The notes: generated by a model from the letters alone, not told the origin. A stretch of 25,169 nucleotides of DNA from Acidobacteriaceae bacterium (GCA_027311125.1 DAICZO010000362.1:1-25169), one strand, 5' to 3'. Shown: positions 8,256 through 16,807, counted from the first letter of the stretch. Program-made: numbers and translations.

Positions 8256-9744
8256 TGTGTGTGCCCTTGCTCCCACGATCCTCAAACTTCCGATATCTGT
8301 TCAGCAACGACTGGGGCCCACGCGCCGTAACGTAGGCCAAATTCCCTTCGAACCGCTTCTCTTTCATAATTGCGCCAGCCTCGAGTGCCGCCAGCATCGC
8401 ACCTTCGGACTGCGGTATCCGCATGCACATCTCCACCAGCGGATCCACAACCAGAGCCGCATCGATTGCCGCCAAAAGATTCTCCAGACCCTGCTTTTTC
8501 AAGCCCGAAACGGCAATGCTACCGGGTGCTGCCATTGGCATGTCACCCCCCGGAACTAGATCGATCTTGTTAAGCACTTCGATCACCGGCTTCTTGCTCA
8601 CGTCCAACTCCGAAAGCACCCGCTCCACCTGCACCTTCTGCTCCTCCAGCATTGGGCTGGAGGCATCCCGTACATGCAGCAGCAACTCTGCGCGCTCCAC
8701 CTCTTCCAACGTTGCCCGAAAGCTCGTCACCAGGGTATGCGGCAGGTTTCGGATAAACCCCACCGTATCCGACAGCAGAATCTTCCGCCGCGAAGGCAGT
8801 TGTAGTTGCCTCAGCTTCGGGTCCAGCGTCGCAAACATCCGCGAAGACTCGAGCACCCCAGCCTCCGTCAAGGCATTAAACAGCGTGCTCTTCCCTGCAT
8901 TCGTATACCCAACCAGCGCGACTACGGGAACAGGAACGGCCTCCCTCCGCTGCCGCTGCTGCCGACGTATCCGTCTCACTGCCTCCAACTGCTCCTTCAC
9001 ATGGTCGATACGCAGATTAATCTTGCGCCGGTCTGTCTCCAGTTGCGTCTCACCAGGTCCTCGTGTCCCAATTCCTCCCCCCAATTGCGACATCGACTTG
9101 CCCCGCCCCGCCAGTCGTGGCAATTGGTACTCCAACTGTGCCAATTCCACCTGTAGTTGGCCCTCTCGGGTCCTCGCATGACGCGCAAAGATATCCAGAA
9201 TCAACTGGGTCCGGTCAATCACCCGGCACGGCAACTTGGCCTCCAGATTACGCAACTGCGAGGGTGTTAGATCATGGTCAAACAGCACCACATCCGCATG
9301 CGTGGAGGCCGTCACGGCTTCAATCTCCTCCACCTTGCCCTGTCCCACCAAGGTAGCGGCATCGGGCTTCGGACGCCGTTGGATCAACGTCGCCGCCACT
9401 TCTGCCCCAGCGCTCCGGGCCAGTTCTTCAAACTCTGCCAGCGAGGCCTCAAAGTCCAGATCGGCCAATGGAACAGCCGGAGTAACCTGCACAAACGGCT
9501 CATCCAAATTGGCTAAATCCAATTCGCCCGCTGCTACCGCCGCAGACTTCCGCGCCATACGCGCCGCCGAACTCAGCTTTCGGCGTTCTCCCGTAAACTC
9601 TACCGCTACCAACACGGCACGCTCGACATGGGACGCAGAAACAGCAGCAGTTGCTGCCTCCTGCGCTTCAACCAGACTCCGACGCAATGGCTTGTCCACA
9701 CTCTTCTGTTGGTGAGTGCCTGTCAATTTGTCCGATACACTCAA
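8251..9744 (-). CDS. hflX: GTPase HflX, ribosome-associated
   Basis: 497 residues, against 426 in E. coli HflX; part of the excess is a ~70-residue basic N-terminal region. The HflX N-terminal domain follows (LVGQGKVEEI, then DVVLFDHDLTPSQLRNLE and RVIDRTQLILDIFARHARTREG). Next come the glycine-rich linker GGGIGTRGPGETQLETDRR and the G domain: G1 GYTNAGKST (279-287), G3 DTVGFIRNLP, G4 NKIDL. HflX binds 50S/70S ribosomes and splits stalled ribosomes during stress. It lies 3 nt after hfq, the conserved hfq-hflX pair, and is probably co-transcribed with it. The start is uncertain: TTG at 9744 opens the frame, the first ATG is at codon 62, and no Shine-Dalgarno decides between them. Confidence 0.94.
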   Translation of the reverse strand: MSVSDKLTGTHQQKSVDKPLRRSLVEAQEAATAAVSASHVERAVLVAVEFTGERRKLSSAARMARKSAAVAAGELDLANLDEPFVQVTPAVPLADLDFEASLAEFEELARSAGAEVAATLIQRRPKPDAATLVGQGKVEEIEAVTASTHADVVLFDHDLTPSQLRNLEAKLPCRVIDRTQLILDIFARHARTREGQLQVELAQLEYQLPRLAGRGKSMSQLGGGIGTRGPGETQLETDRRKINLRIDHVKEQLEAVRRIRRQQRQRREAVPVPVVALVGYTNAGKSTLFNALTEAGVLESSRMFATLDPKLRQLQLPSRRKILLSDTVGFIRNLPHTLVTSFRATLEEVERAELLLHVRDASSPMLEEQKVQVERVLSELDVSKKPVIEVLNKIDLVPGGDMPMAAPGSIAVSGLKKQGLENLLAAIDAALVVDPLVEMCMRIPQSEGAMLAALEAGAIMKEKRFEGNLAYVTARGPQSLLNRYRKFEDRGSKGTHT

Positions 9745-9747
9745 AAC

Positions 9748-10077
9748 CTACGAGCCAGATGTCCCTGACGCCAGTTGTCCTGCCGGCGTAAGTGGCGCTG
9801 GAGCACTCGCAATCGAGTGCTGCCGACTGTCCGTCTTTGCCTCTGACCGCAACTCAGTATGCGCCCCCACCCGACCACTTACTACCGTGGAAATCGCGTG
9901 CTTGAAGATCAACTGTTCCTGGCTGTTGTTCTCCAGCAAGACTGAATACTTATCGAAGGACCGAATCCTCCCGGTCAACTTCACGCCGCTCACCAGGTAA
10001 ATCGTGATTGGACTCTTATCCTTCCGAACCGTGTTCAAAAAGGTGTCCTGAATGTTCTGTGCCGGCTTTGATTCCAT
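9748..10077 (-). CDS. hfq: RNA chaperone Hfq
   Basis: 109 residues from the ATG at 10077, chosen because AAGGAG lies 9 nt upstream; an in-frame ATG at 10098 would place that Shine-Dalgarno inside the gene. The Sm-like core is complete: IQDTFLNTVRKDKSPITIYL, the Sm1 turn GVKLTGRIRSFDKYSVLLE, and Sm2 with FKHAISTVV, including the KH pair that binds uridine-rich RNA 3' ends. About 40 polar residues rich in Ser, Ala and Pro follow, a disordered-looking tail. Hfq forms hexamers that pair small RNAs with mRNAs. Confidence 0.95.
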   Translation of the reverse strand: MESKPAQNIQDTFLNTVRKDKSPITIYLVSGVKLTGRIRSFDKYSVLLENNSQEQLIFKHAISTVVSGRVGAHTELRSEAKTDSRQHSIASAPAPLTPAGQLASGTSGS

Positions 10078-10157
10078 GGGGCCGATCTCCTTGATCAATG
10101 TTGGTTACATACAGACGGACAAGTCGTACCGCTCCGCTTACTCAAAAAAATTCTGCA

Positions 10158-10186
10158 AACATACACACACCCTGATTGGATGCCAA
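10158..10186 (-). promoter_or_regulatory. Candidate hfq-hflX promoter
   Basis: On the minus strand TTGGCA (10181-10186) and TATGTT (10158-10163) are separated by exactly 17 nt, giving a leader of about 75 nt before the hfq ATG. The remaining divergent space up to 10358 should hold the start signals of the aminotransferase gene, but I see no convincing boxes there. Confidence 0.5.
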
Positions 10187-10358
10187 ACCAGTAAACAATA
10201 CGAGCATCTAACACAATTATCAACTTGCGCCACTCGTTCGGTCTGTTTTGCCCTCACTCGATTGAGCTTAGCCTCATCACCATCGAACTACAGCCTCGTT
10301 TATCCCATACCGTACACACTCGTCCCCAGCACACGTAGGATGGTCACGCCGGTATACC

Positions 10359-11525
10359 ATGACAGACGTGCCTGATCGTATTTCGCAACCCGTACCCATG
10401 CTTGATTTTTCCCGCCAGTTCCAGCTTATCCGGCAGGAAGTCCTCGAAGTCATAGAAACCGTCTGTGTCTCCCAGAAGTTTATCCTTGGCCCTCAGGTCG
10501 CGAGCTTCGAGGCAGCAGCAGCAAGAGCTTGTGGCGTGAACCACGCCATCGGTTGTGCCAGCGGTACCGATGCCTTATGGCTCGCTATGGCCGCCGCAGG
10601 CATCGGGCCCGGTCACACCGTCATTACCACTCCATTTAGCTTCTTTGCCACCGTCAGCGCCATCCTACGCTGCGGAGCGACCCCGCTTCTCGCTGATATC
10701 GATCCCGCCAACTTCAACCTCTCCCCCACCGCCGCTGAGCAACTGCTGAGCCAACCCGGCCGCCACGCCATCCGCGCCGTTCTTCCAGTCCACCTCTACG
10801 GCCAGTGTGCCGACTGGGACGCCCTCACCGCCCTCAAGCATCGCTACCAGCTACTCCTCATTGAAGACGCCGCCCAAGCCTTCGGTGCCGCCTGGAACGG
10901 CGTCCCCGCCGGGGCCCTTGGCGACTCTGCAGCTTTTTCCTTTTACCCGACTAAAAATCTCTCTGCCTTCGGAGATGCTGGTCTTGTCACAACCCCCTCC
11001 TCCGATGTTGACGACCATGCGCGCAGCCTCCGCGCCCACGGCATGAAGCGCCGCTACTACCATGACGAGATCGGCTGGAACTCCCGCCTCGACACCCTCC
11101 AGGCCGCAGTTCTGGAAGTCAAACTCCACCATCTGCCCCATTGGAACCAGCAGCGCCGCGACCTCGCTGCCCGCTATGACCAACTCTTCCGTGCCGCTGG
11201 ACTAACTGCAACATCCACTGAGCACGGCATAGTCCTCCCCATCACAGATCCTCGCGCCACCCATGTGTTCCATCAATACGTTATCCGGGCACCCCGCCGC
11301 GACGCACTTCGTCAATACCTCACCGACCAACAAATTGGCAGCGAAATCTACTACCCCCTGCCCCTACACCTGCAAACGAGCCTTGCCCACCTCGGCTACA
11401 AACCCGGAGATTTTCCCCACGCAGAGCAAGCCGCCGCCGAAGTCCTCGCCCTTCCCATCTACCCCGAACTCCGCGAAGACGAACAGCAAACCGTGGTGGA
11501 AGCCATCACCCGCTTCTACGCTTAG
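10359..11525 (+). CDS. DegT/DnrJ/EryC1/StrS family PLP-dependent aminotransferase
   Basis: 388 residues, normal for the family. MLDFSRQFQLIRQEV opens the fold. GCASGTDAL (65-73) forms the phosphate-binding loop, ED-AAQAFGA (Asp170) contacts the pyridine nitrogen, and FYPTKNLSAFGDAG holds the PLP Lys199. The C-terminal part has HVFHQYVI and EIYYPLPLH. These enzymes aminate keto-sugar nucleotides, giving amino sugars for O-antigen, capsule or glycans. The exact substrate cannot be told, and no neighbouring sugar-nucleotide genes are visible. ATG at 10359 has no good Shine-Dalgarno; an in-frame ATG at 10398 (MLDFSRQF) is an alternative start. The 3' end overlaps the opposing lipoprotein gene by four bases. 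Confidence 0.9.
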   Translation: MTDVPDRISQPVPMLDFSRQFQLIRQEVLEVIETVCVSQKFILGPQVASFEAAAARACGVNHAIGCASGTDALWLAMAAAGIGPGHTVITTPFSFFATVSAILRCGATPLLADIDPANFNLSPTAAEQLLSQPGRHAIRAVLPVHLYGQCADWDALTALKHRYQLLLIEDAAQAFGAAWNGVPAGALGDSAAFSFYPTKNLSAFGDAGLVTTPSSDVDDHARSLRAHGMKRRYYHDEIGWNSRLDTLQAAVLEVKLHHLPHWNQQRRDLAARYDQLFRAAGLTATSTEHGIVLPITDPRATHVFHQYVIRAPRRDALRQYLTDQQIGSEIYYPLPLHLQTSLAHLGYKPGDFPHAEQAAAEVLALPIYPELREDEQQTVVEAITRFYA

Positions 11526-12688
11526 CGCCTGCGTTTCTTTCCCACCGGCAGCTTTTTCTTCTCCGTCACCGGTTCTGGATGTGCCACCTCCGGCGTCGTT
11601 GTCCCTGGCTGAACTATCCGCCGTACCAGATTCCCCTCCAGCCGATAGGTCTTCAGCACTGTCTTCCCCGGCACCACCGCTCCCGTAACCGGATCGGGAA
11701 TCACGGCAGCGGCATCCGCAGCAAGCACCCGATAGCTGAACGTCGGAGCCTCCACCGCTGCTGCCGGAGTCTTCCCGTACGGGTCCTTTTCTAGCCGGAT
11801 CGAGACTGGCAGATACCCCTCGATATTTTTCTCTCTGAACCCCGTCTCATAGCGATGCTTCTTCACATTCCACGTAAACACCCGCACCTGATCAAAGTCA
11901 TATGGCAGCCCCGCCTTGTACGGGCTCAGTAGCGTCACATACACCGGAATGTTCTTGTCCGCCTGCTCGGCCTCTGGATCGTTCACCGTCGCCAAAACAT
12001 ACGCCCCAACAATCCGCTGGCCCTCCGCATACTTCGTCAATGCATCCGGAGCATCCACATCGATCATGCGACTGAATATCCACCCCGTATCGCCCTTGGA
12101 GTCGCGCACCAACCACCAATCTTCCATCGCCGGAGGCAATGGAGTCTCCCCAGCAGTCTCTCCCTTGGCCTCCTTCCCCGCTGCTGTCGCTGCCATCACG
12201 ACTGGAGCCTTCTGTCCCTTCGGCAAAGCCTTCGCCAACGTGGCCCGCCCTAGCAGCTTCAGTTTCTCCCCCTCACCCAATAGGTAGAACCTTTCCGTAT
12301 CGCGCCCCGGCTTCGCATGCAGATACACCTCGTCCCGCACCACCGCCGAGGCCACGGTCGGGTCAACCTTATGCTCCAACTTCAGCGCATTGAACAACCC
12401 ATAGACCTTGTCGTCCGCAACCGCCTTCTCGTCGATCCATCCCGTCTCACCCTTCGTCGTACGAACCCGAACAAACCGGCGGCCATGCTCCAGAACCTCC
12501 AACCGGTCCCCGTTCACCACCGTAGCCGTCCGGTTAGAAACTGCGGCCACCCGGTCGCGCAGATACGTCTGCTTCGCCGTCACGTACACAACAGGAAACA
12601 CCGGCTTTGGCCGCAGCCGAGAACACCCAGACAACAGCAAGCCCACCGACAAGCTCGCAACCAACATCACGCGGCCCCATCCCCGCAC
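11522..12688 (-). CDS. Putative lipoprotein with two bacterial SH3-like domains
   Basis: Counted from GTG at 12688 there are 388 residues: a basic start VRGWGRV, hydrophobic VASLSVGLLL and lipobox LSGC with the lipidated Cys at 22. The frame is open further upstream (ATG 12772, GTG 12799), but those starts bury the signal peptide. Two SH3-like units are visible. One has QTYLRDRVAAV...GDRLEVLEHGRRFVRVRTTKGETGWI. The other has DEVYLHAKPG...EGEKLKLLGRA, an Ala/Lys insertion, then WWLVRDSKGDTGWIFSRMI. The C-terminus is Lys/Arg-rich (KKKLPVGKKRRR). Bacterial SH3 domains often bind peptidoglycan or protein partners, so a role at the cell envelope is inferred. Its TAA overlaps the TAG of the convergent aminotransferase gene. 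Confidence 0.78.
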   Translation of the reverse strand: MRGWGRVMLVASLSVGLLLSGCSRLRPKPVFPVVYVTAKQTYLRDRVAAVSNRTATVVNGDRLEVLEHGRRFVRVRTTKGETGWIDEKAVADDKVYGLFNALKLEHKVDPTVASAVVRDEVYLHAKPGRDTERFYLLGEGEKLKLLGRATLAKALPKGQKAPVVMAATAAGKEAKGETAGETPLPPAMEDWWLVRDSKGDTGWIFSRMIDVDAPDALTKYAEGQRIVGAYVLATVNDPEAEQADKNIPVYVTLLSPYKAGLPYDFDQVRVFTWNVKKHRYETGFREKNIEGYLPVSIRLEKDPYGKTPAAAVEAPTFSYRVLAADAAAVIPDPVTGAVVPGKTVLKTYRLEGNLVRRIVQPGTTTPEVAHPEPVTEKKKLPVGKKRRR

Positions 12689-12845
12689 GGAACCACATCG
12701 GTCTAGTCCATCGTTTTGTATCAAATTCGCAAAAATAACTGGAAATCTCCACAACAGCGTTCTCTCAACCATAGCACCGGCAAGCTCAGCCAAAGACACC
12801 CGAACCTGCTATAGCACCTCCACCAGCACCTGCTCCGACGCCATC

Positions 12846-14003
12846 TCAGTGCGACAGAGCCACAGCCAAAGCACCGGCAGGATCGGTTCCCGTCGCTGAT
12901 GTCGCCACTTGATCCAGCTTTCCAGCTACCGTCGTATCGAAGCTATACATAGTCAAGTCCGGCGATCCGCCGAAGCCCACCGCCAGCAGATACTTCCCCG
13001 TACTGTCCACGCCCAACGACCTTACATTGACGCCGCTCGCATAGGGCGACCCGTTCAACGCGGTCACAACCCCAGTGGCAATCGACGACACCCCAAATCC
13101 ATTGATCGTCCCGCCGCTCCCATTCGCCACATACGCGTACGAACTCGTGCTATCAAGGACCACCGACAGCGGCTGCGTCCCAGCAGCAAACGGCGAATTC
13201 TTCACCGAGGTCAAAGCACCGCCAGCCCCAATCGTGTAAACCGCCATCCCGCTCGATGTCCCACTGCGCGCAATGTATAAATGCGTCGAGGTCTTGTCCA
13301 CTGCCAGTCCGTTGTCGCTCGTCGTCAAAGATACCGGTGCCAGCATCTGGCTCAACAGTGCAGTACCATTCGTCGTGTTGAACGTAAAGATCGCATCCCC
13401 TCCGGTTCCCAGCGATGCAAACACCAGCGTTCCGTCCGGCGATACCTTCACCATTTTCGGTACCACCTGCGCATTCGTTACTGCATACGGAACTGCACCT
13501 ACCAGCGTCAACCCTCCCGTTGATGGCGTTATTTGATACACATCCAACTGCGTCGTCGTCCCATCCAGACCAAATAGCCAGTTCCCATCCGGAGACACAT
13601 CCAGCGATACGCAATTTACGATGACCACACCCGCCCCCGAAGCTGGCGCACTGAGAGACCCATCTGCTCCAATCAGATACGCATAGATAGCTCCCGGCCC
13701 AGCCACATACAGATAAGAATTTGCCCGCGATACGACAGCCGCCTGGGGAGTAAACCCAATCAGATAGGGCATGCTAGGTACACTCGTTAGTGTCCCTGAC
13801 CCCAAATTAAAACCACTCACCGTATTTGTAACCGTATTGACGACATAAGCGAGATTGGTCGTCGTAGTAGGCGTCGTCCCGGTTCCTGTGCCGGTTCCAT
13901 AAGCCGTCGACGTAGGCACAAAAAATCCACTGCAGCCAGTCAAAGCCAGCAGACAGCACACACCCACCAACCACCACTGCCTGCCCTTCAACTCCATCAT
14001 CAT
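12846..14003 (-). CDS. Beta-propeller lipoprotein, lactonase-like family
   Basis: 385 residues. It starts with three consecutive ATG codons behind a purine-rich stretch. A lipoprotein signal follows: KGRQWWLVGVCCLLALTGCSG, shown here as KGRQWW..LALTGC, with the lipobox LTGC. Then comes a Gly/Thr-rich linker (GTGTGTGTTP). The rest is built of repeats of the type AYVVN...VSGFNLGSGTLTSV, SVVLDSTSSYAYVAN and KVSPDGTLVFASL, i.e. blades of a seven-bladed propeller like 6-phosphogluconolactonase/YncE. Catalysis is not shown; many acidobacterial homologues are surface-anchored and of unknown function. The gene diverges from the M28 peptidase gene at 14111. Confidence 0.82.
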   Translation of the reverse strand: MMMELKGRQWWLVGVCCLLALTGCSGFFVPTSTAYGTGTGTGTTPTTTTNLAYVVNTVTNTVSGFNLGSGTLTSVPSMPYLIGFTPQAAVVSRANSYLYVAGPGAIYAYLIGADGSLSAPASGAGVVIVNCVSLDVSPDGNWLFGLDGTTTQLDVYQITPSTGGLTLVGAVPYAVTNAQVVPKMVKVSPDGTLVFASLGTGGDAIFTFNTTNGTALLSQMLAPVSLTTSDNGLAVDKTSTHLYIARSGTSSGMAVYTIGAGGALTSVKNSPFAAGTQPLSVVLDSTSSYAYVANGSGGTINGFGVSSIATGVVTALNGSPYASGVNVRSLGVDSTGKYLLAVGFGGSPDLTMYSFDTTVAGKLDQVATSATGTDPAGALAVALSH

Positions 14004-14097
14004 CGCCCGCTTCCCTTCTTGTACATCGACACAACTATCATCTCAAATGAATCCCTGCTCCGTCGCCAACCCATCGCAAGCAACGCAGGCGGTCTAC

Positions 14098-14103
14098 TAT
14101 AAT
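14098..14103 (+). promoter_or_regulatory. Consensus -10 box directly before the M28 peptidase start
   Basis: A perfect TATAAT ends 7 nt before the ATG at 14111, which would put the transcription start at or within a base or two of the start codon. There is no convincing -35 17-18 nt upstream and no Shine-Dalgarno. A leaderless transcript is the simplest reading. Confidence 0.4.
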
Positions 14104-14110
14104 CCCGCCT

Positions 14111-15214
14111 ATGCCATCCCCTTCGCTACTGCCTCGCTGGGCCACCGCCGCACTCGTCTCAACCCTACTCGTCTCAGCAACCCTCTTTGGCGAATCCTCT
14201 AAACCCTTCGACGTCGAAGGCAGGCAAACGACATCCGAAACCCGCATTCTGGCCCGTGAAGTCCGTGCCGACATGGCCTTTCTCAGCGATGACGCACTAC
14301 ACGGCAGAGGCTCAGCGACCCGCGATGAGCACATCGCTGCTCTATTCGCCGCCTCTCAGTTCCAGTCCCTCGGACTCGAACCCGGTGGCGATGAAGGTTC
14401 CTATCTCCAAAAGAGCGCTCTCCCCGCCGCCCTATCGCCTCGTCTCCAACAACGTCTCGCCCGCATGGAAGACACCTCCCGCACCGAAACATGGAACGCC
14501 ATCGGCATCCTTCGGGGAACCACAGATTCCAATGAGGTTATCCTGCTTACCGCCCACCTCGACCACCTCGGGGTAGCAAAACCTGACCCAGCCAATCCTA
14601 CAGCCGACATTATCTATAACGGCGCTGACGACGACGCCTCCGGCACCACTGCCGTACTTGCCCTCGCCCGACTTCTTGCCGCCGGCCCACGACCCTCCCG
14701 TACCATCGTCTTCGCCATCTTTGGCTCTGAGGAGATGGGTGGCTTCGGCGCTCGTGCATTCCTCCAGCACTCGCCCGTCCCTCTCAACACCATCGTCGCC
14801 AACCTTGAGTTTGAGATGATCGGACGACCGGACTCGGCCGTCCCGCCTGGAACTCTCTGGCTGACCGGCTTCGAACGCTCCACTCTCGGACCTGAACTCG
14901 CACGCCACGGTGCCCATCTTGTGCAGGACCCCCACCCCAAGGAACAATTCTTCCAGCGTTCTGACAACATCACCCTCGCACGTCAGGGCATCATCGCCCA
15001 CACCGTCTCCAGCTTCGGACTCCACACCGACTACCACCAGCCCTCCGACGAACTCCGCACCATTGATTTTAACCACATTACCAATGCCATCGCTTCCATG
15101 GTCGCCCCCATACGGTGGCTCAGCAATACTGCCTGGCACCCCCAGTGGAACCCAGGCGGCAAACCCGAAGCAACTCTTGCTCCAAAGCCTAAAACCACCA
15201 GCTCCACGCCTTAA
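14111..15214 (+). CDS. Secreted M28 family zinc peptidase
   Basis: 367 residues. The N-terminus (about 10-27, WATAALVSTLLVSATLFG) is a signal peptide or anchor. The M28 metal motifs appear in order: TAHLDH (His149), NGADDDASG (Asp around 173-175), FGSEEMGG (Glu207/208), EFEMIGRPD (around 235-241) and HTDYHQPSD (His305/309). M28 enzymes are di-zinc aminopeptidases or carboxypeptidases acting outside the cytoplasm. The first ~120 residues, with FLSDDALHGRGSAT, are typical of the longer bacterial M28 members. The ~30-residue Pro/Thr/Lys-rich C-terminus is probably disordered. The substrate is unknown. It converges on the ahpD-like gene across a terminator hairpin. Confidence 0.9.
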   Translation: MPSPSLLPRWATAALVSTLLVSATLFGESSKPFDVEGRQTTSETRILAREVRADMAFLSDDALHGRGSATRDEHIAALFAASQFQSLGLEPGGDEGSYLQKSALPAALSPRLQQRLARMEDTSRTETWNAIGILRGTTDSNEVILLTAHLDHLGVAKPDPANPTADIIYNGADDDASGTTAVLALARLLAAGPRPSRTIVFAIFGSEEMGGFGARAFLQHSPVPLNTIVANLEFEMIGRPDSAVPPGTLWLTGFERSTLGPELARHGAHLVQDPHPKEQFFQRSDNITLARQGIIAHTVSSFGLHTDYHQPSDELRTIDFNHITNAIASMVAPIRWLSNTAWHPQWNPGGKPEATLAPKPKTTSSTP

Positions 15215-15219
15215 GAAGA

Positions 15220-15249
15220 GAACGGCGTGAGCAACAGCCCACGCCGTTC
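15220..15249. terminator. Hairpin terminator between the M28 peptidase and ahpD-like genes
   Basis: A perfect 10-bp stem, GAACGGCGTG (15220-15229) and CACGCCGTTC (15240-15249), with a 10-nt loop, sits 5 nt after the peptidase stop and 16 nt after the ahpD-like stop. On the minus strand the stem is followed by TCTTCTT, so it can serve both convergent genes. Confidence 0.78.
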
Positions 15250-15265
15250 CATTCTGCAACCACAC

Positions 15266-15814
15266 CTAAATCTTGGCTGGAGTAGAGACCGCCCGCTCTG
15301 CATCCAGAACTACCCCAATCGCATGAATCACCGAAGTCACCCTGACCACGGCATTAATCAACTGCTCCGTCACCTTCTTGTCCCGCAGAACCTGCTCATG
15401 CGAGTCCACACACTTTCCGCACGCATTCACCGCGCTCACCGCCAGGCACCATAGCTCAAAGTCAACGGCATCCGCGGCATGCCCTCGCAAACCACTCATC
15501 CGCAACCGCGCTGGAAGCGTTGCATACATGTCATTCTTCGTAAGGTGATGAAACCGGTAGTAAACGTTGTTCATCCCCATCAGCGCGGCAGCAGCCTTAG
15601 CCGCCTCCAGCACCTCTGGGCTCAATACCTCGGAGGCACGCGTCACCGCCGCTGCCGTTAACTCCCCACACCGTGTCGCGATCGCCGTAGCTACCACCGT
15701 ACCCCACAACTGCTCCACCGTAAGCTCTGAATTGTGGAGCACCAATTAGGAATAATTCAGGGTCAAGTCCTTCGCATATCCGGGCAGTCCAGCAATCAAC
15801 TCATCCAGATTCAT
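15266..15814 (-). pseudogene. ahpD: AhpD-like alkylhydroperoxidase (carboxymuconolactone decarboxylase family), in-frame TAA at codon 23
   Basis: From the ATG at 15814, with AGAGGA 9 nt upstream, the frame reads MNLDELIAGLPGYAKDLTLNYS and then TAA (15746-15748). It continues to 15266 as LVLHNSELTVEQLWGTVVATA and beyond. Without the TAA it is 182 residues; Mycobacterium tuberculosis AhpD has 177. The AhpD centre is intact: Glu120, Cys132-Gly-Lys-Cys135 and His139, each two residues beyond the M. tuberculosis positions (118, 130, 133, 137). The natural start is therefore clearly upstream of the stop. AhpD is a thiol peroxidase/adaptor against peroxides. The TAA probably replaces a Ser (TCA). 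TTG or GTG right after the stop could allow re-initiation, giving 159 or 158 residues with the catalytic motif intact. No ahpC is adjacent. Confidence 0.85.
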
Positions 15815-15934
15815 CGTCCCATTCCTCTCATCCCCAAAACCCATCGCGCTGATCAAAAGGCCTCGCGTTGCGAGTACACCACATCGGCACCCGCTCCTCT
15901 GCATAGGACTAACGTCAGGCAGATTGTCTCAAAC

Positions 15935-16807
15935 TTAGTCTTTCGGCTTCGTCTCCGCCGTAGCATGCACCTCAGGATCATGATGTCCAAACGTGAACCG
16001 TCGCCCCACAATCGCCTTAACAATCCAGTGGTCCGTAGCAGCAGTAGGCCCTATCCCCACGCCAAAGTTAACCTCCCACTTCGGCGACAGGTTCAGATCG
16101 ATAGACGGGAAGAACTGCTGTTGCTGATCATGCAGCGCATCGAACCCACCCAGATCACCATATGCCGCGTAGTACTCCAGCCCACCCGTGACCTTCTTCG
16201 TAAAGTCGTAGCTCACCTTCACATTGGGGCTAAACGTCACACCCTGTGAGACCCCAGGCCCATGAAAACTACGATCCAGCGCCGGATTGAACGCCCAGTA
16301 CCACTTGCCCATCTGTTTATCTACAATCGGTCGAACCTCCATCGTCCACGTATCTGGCGAAAACCGCGCCCGCTGATACCCAACCTCGAAGGACATGCTC
16401 GCCCCAACTGGCCACTTCCAGCTATCCGGAACCCGCACCCGCGGGCGAATATGATCCCCCACCCACTGGTATCCCGTCTGCTGGCTCGCACTGGTAAACA
16501 CGTAAAACCCCACCTCAGACCAGCTCGTCACACCCTGCGTGATCTCCAGCGTCTCGTGTTCCGCATGATTGGTAGGATACGTTCCGTCTACCGCATACTT
16601 CGACCCTGGTGCCGCCTTCGAACCATCTACGGTGAAGTTACTATGCACCTCCACCATGGTGTTCTTAGCTGGAACAGTATCCGCTCCATACACCTGTATC
16701 TCGTAGTTATCCTGCGCCCGCGCCGCCGCCGGCACCATCACCAAAGCCCCTGCAAGCAACAACATCACTCGCAGCCCGAACCCACGCACACCCATTACTT
16801 CATACAT
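15935..16807 (-). CDS. Predicted outer-membrane beta-barrel protein, function unknown
   Basis: 290 residues. A signal peptide ends near 31 (GLRVMLLLAGALVMVPAAARA before QDNYE). The mature part alternates polar and aromatic residues in short strands (TWTMEVRPIV, KWYWAFNPAL, VTFSPNVKVSYDF, VTGGLEYYAAYG, WEVNFGVGIGPT). It ends in IVGRRFTFGHH plus a polar tail, so the usual terminal Phe is not last. This fits a 10-12-stranded outer-membrane barrel; no transport substrate can be named. An ATG at 16795 is an alternative start. A TATACT hexamer (16814-16819, minus strand) lies only 6 nt before the first ATG. It is 86 nt downstream of the DUF2203 gene. Confidence 0.7.
   Translation of the reverse strand: MYEVMGVRGFGLRVMLLLAGALVMVPAAARAQDNYEIQVYGADTVPAKNTMVEVHSNFTVDGSKAAPGSKYAVDGTYPTNHAEHETLEITQGVTSWSEVGFYVFTSASQQTGYQWVGDHIRPRVRVPDSWKWPVGASMSFEVGYQRARFSPDTWTMEVRPIVDKQMGKWYWAFNPALDRSFHGPGVSQGVTFSPNVKVSYDFTKKVTGGLEYYAAYGDLGGFDALHDQQQQFFPSIDLNLSPKWEVNFGVGIGPTAATDHWIVKAIVGRRFTFGHHDPEVHATAETKPKD

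Noticed and set aside
14432..15265. Minus-strand open frame of ~277 codons opposite the M28 peptidase
   Set aside because: The plus-strand frame has all M28 metal motifs; the antisense peptide is low complexity and covers the terminator hairpin.
2175..15748. Genome-wide reassignment of TAG and TAA as sense codons
   Set aside because: TAG ends atpC, hfq and the aminotransferase gene and TAA ends atpA, atpD and others at the expected lengths, so both still act as stops.
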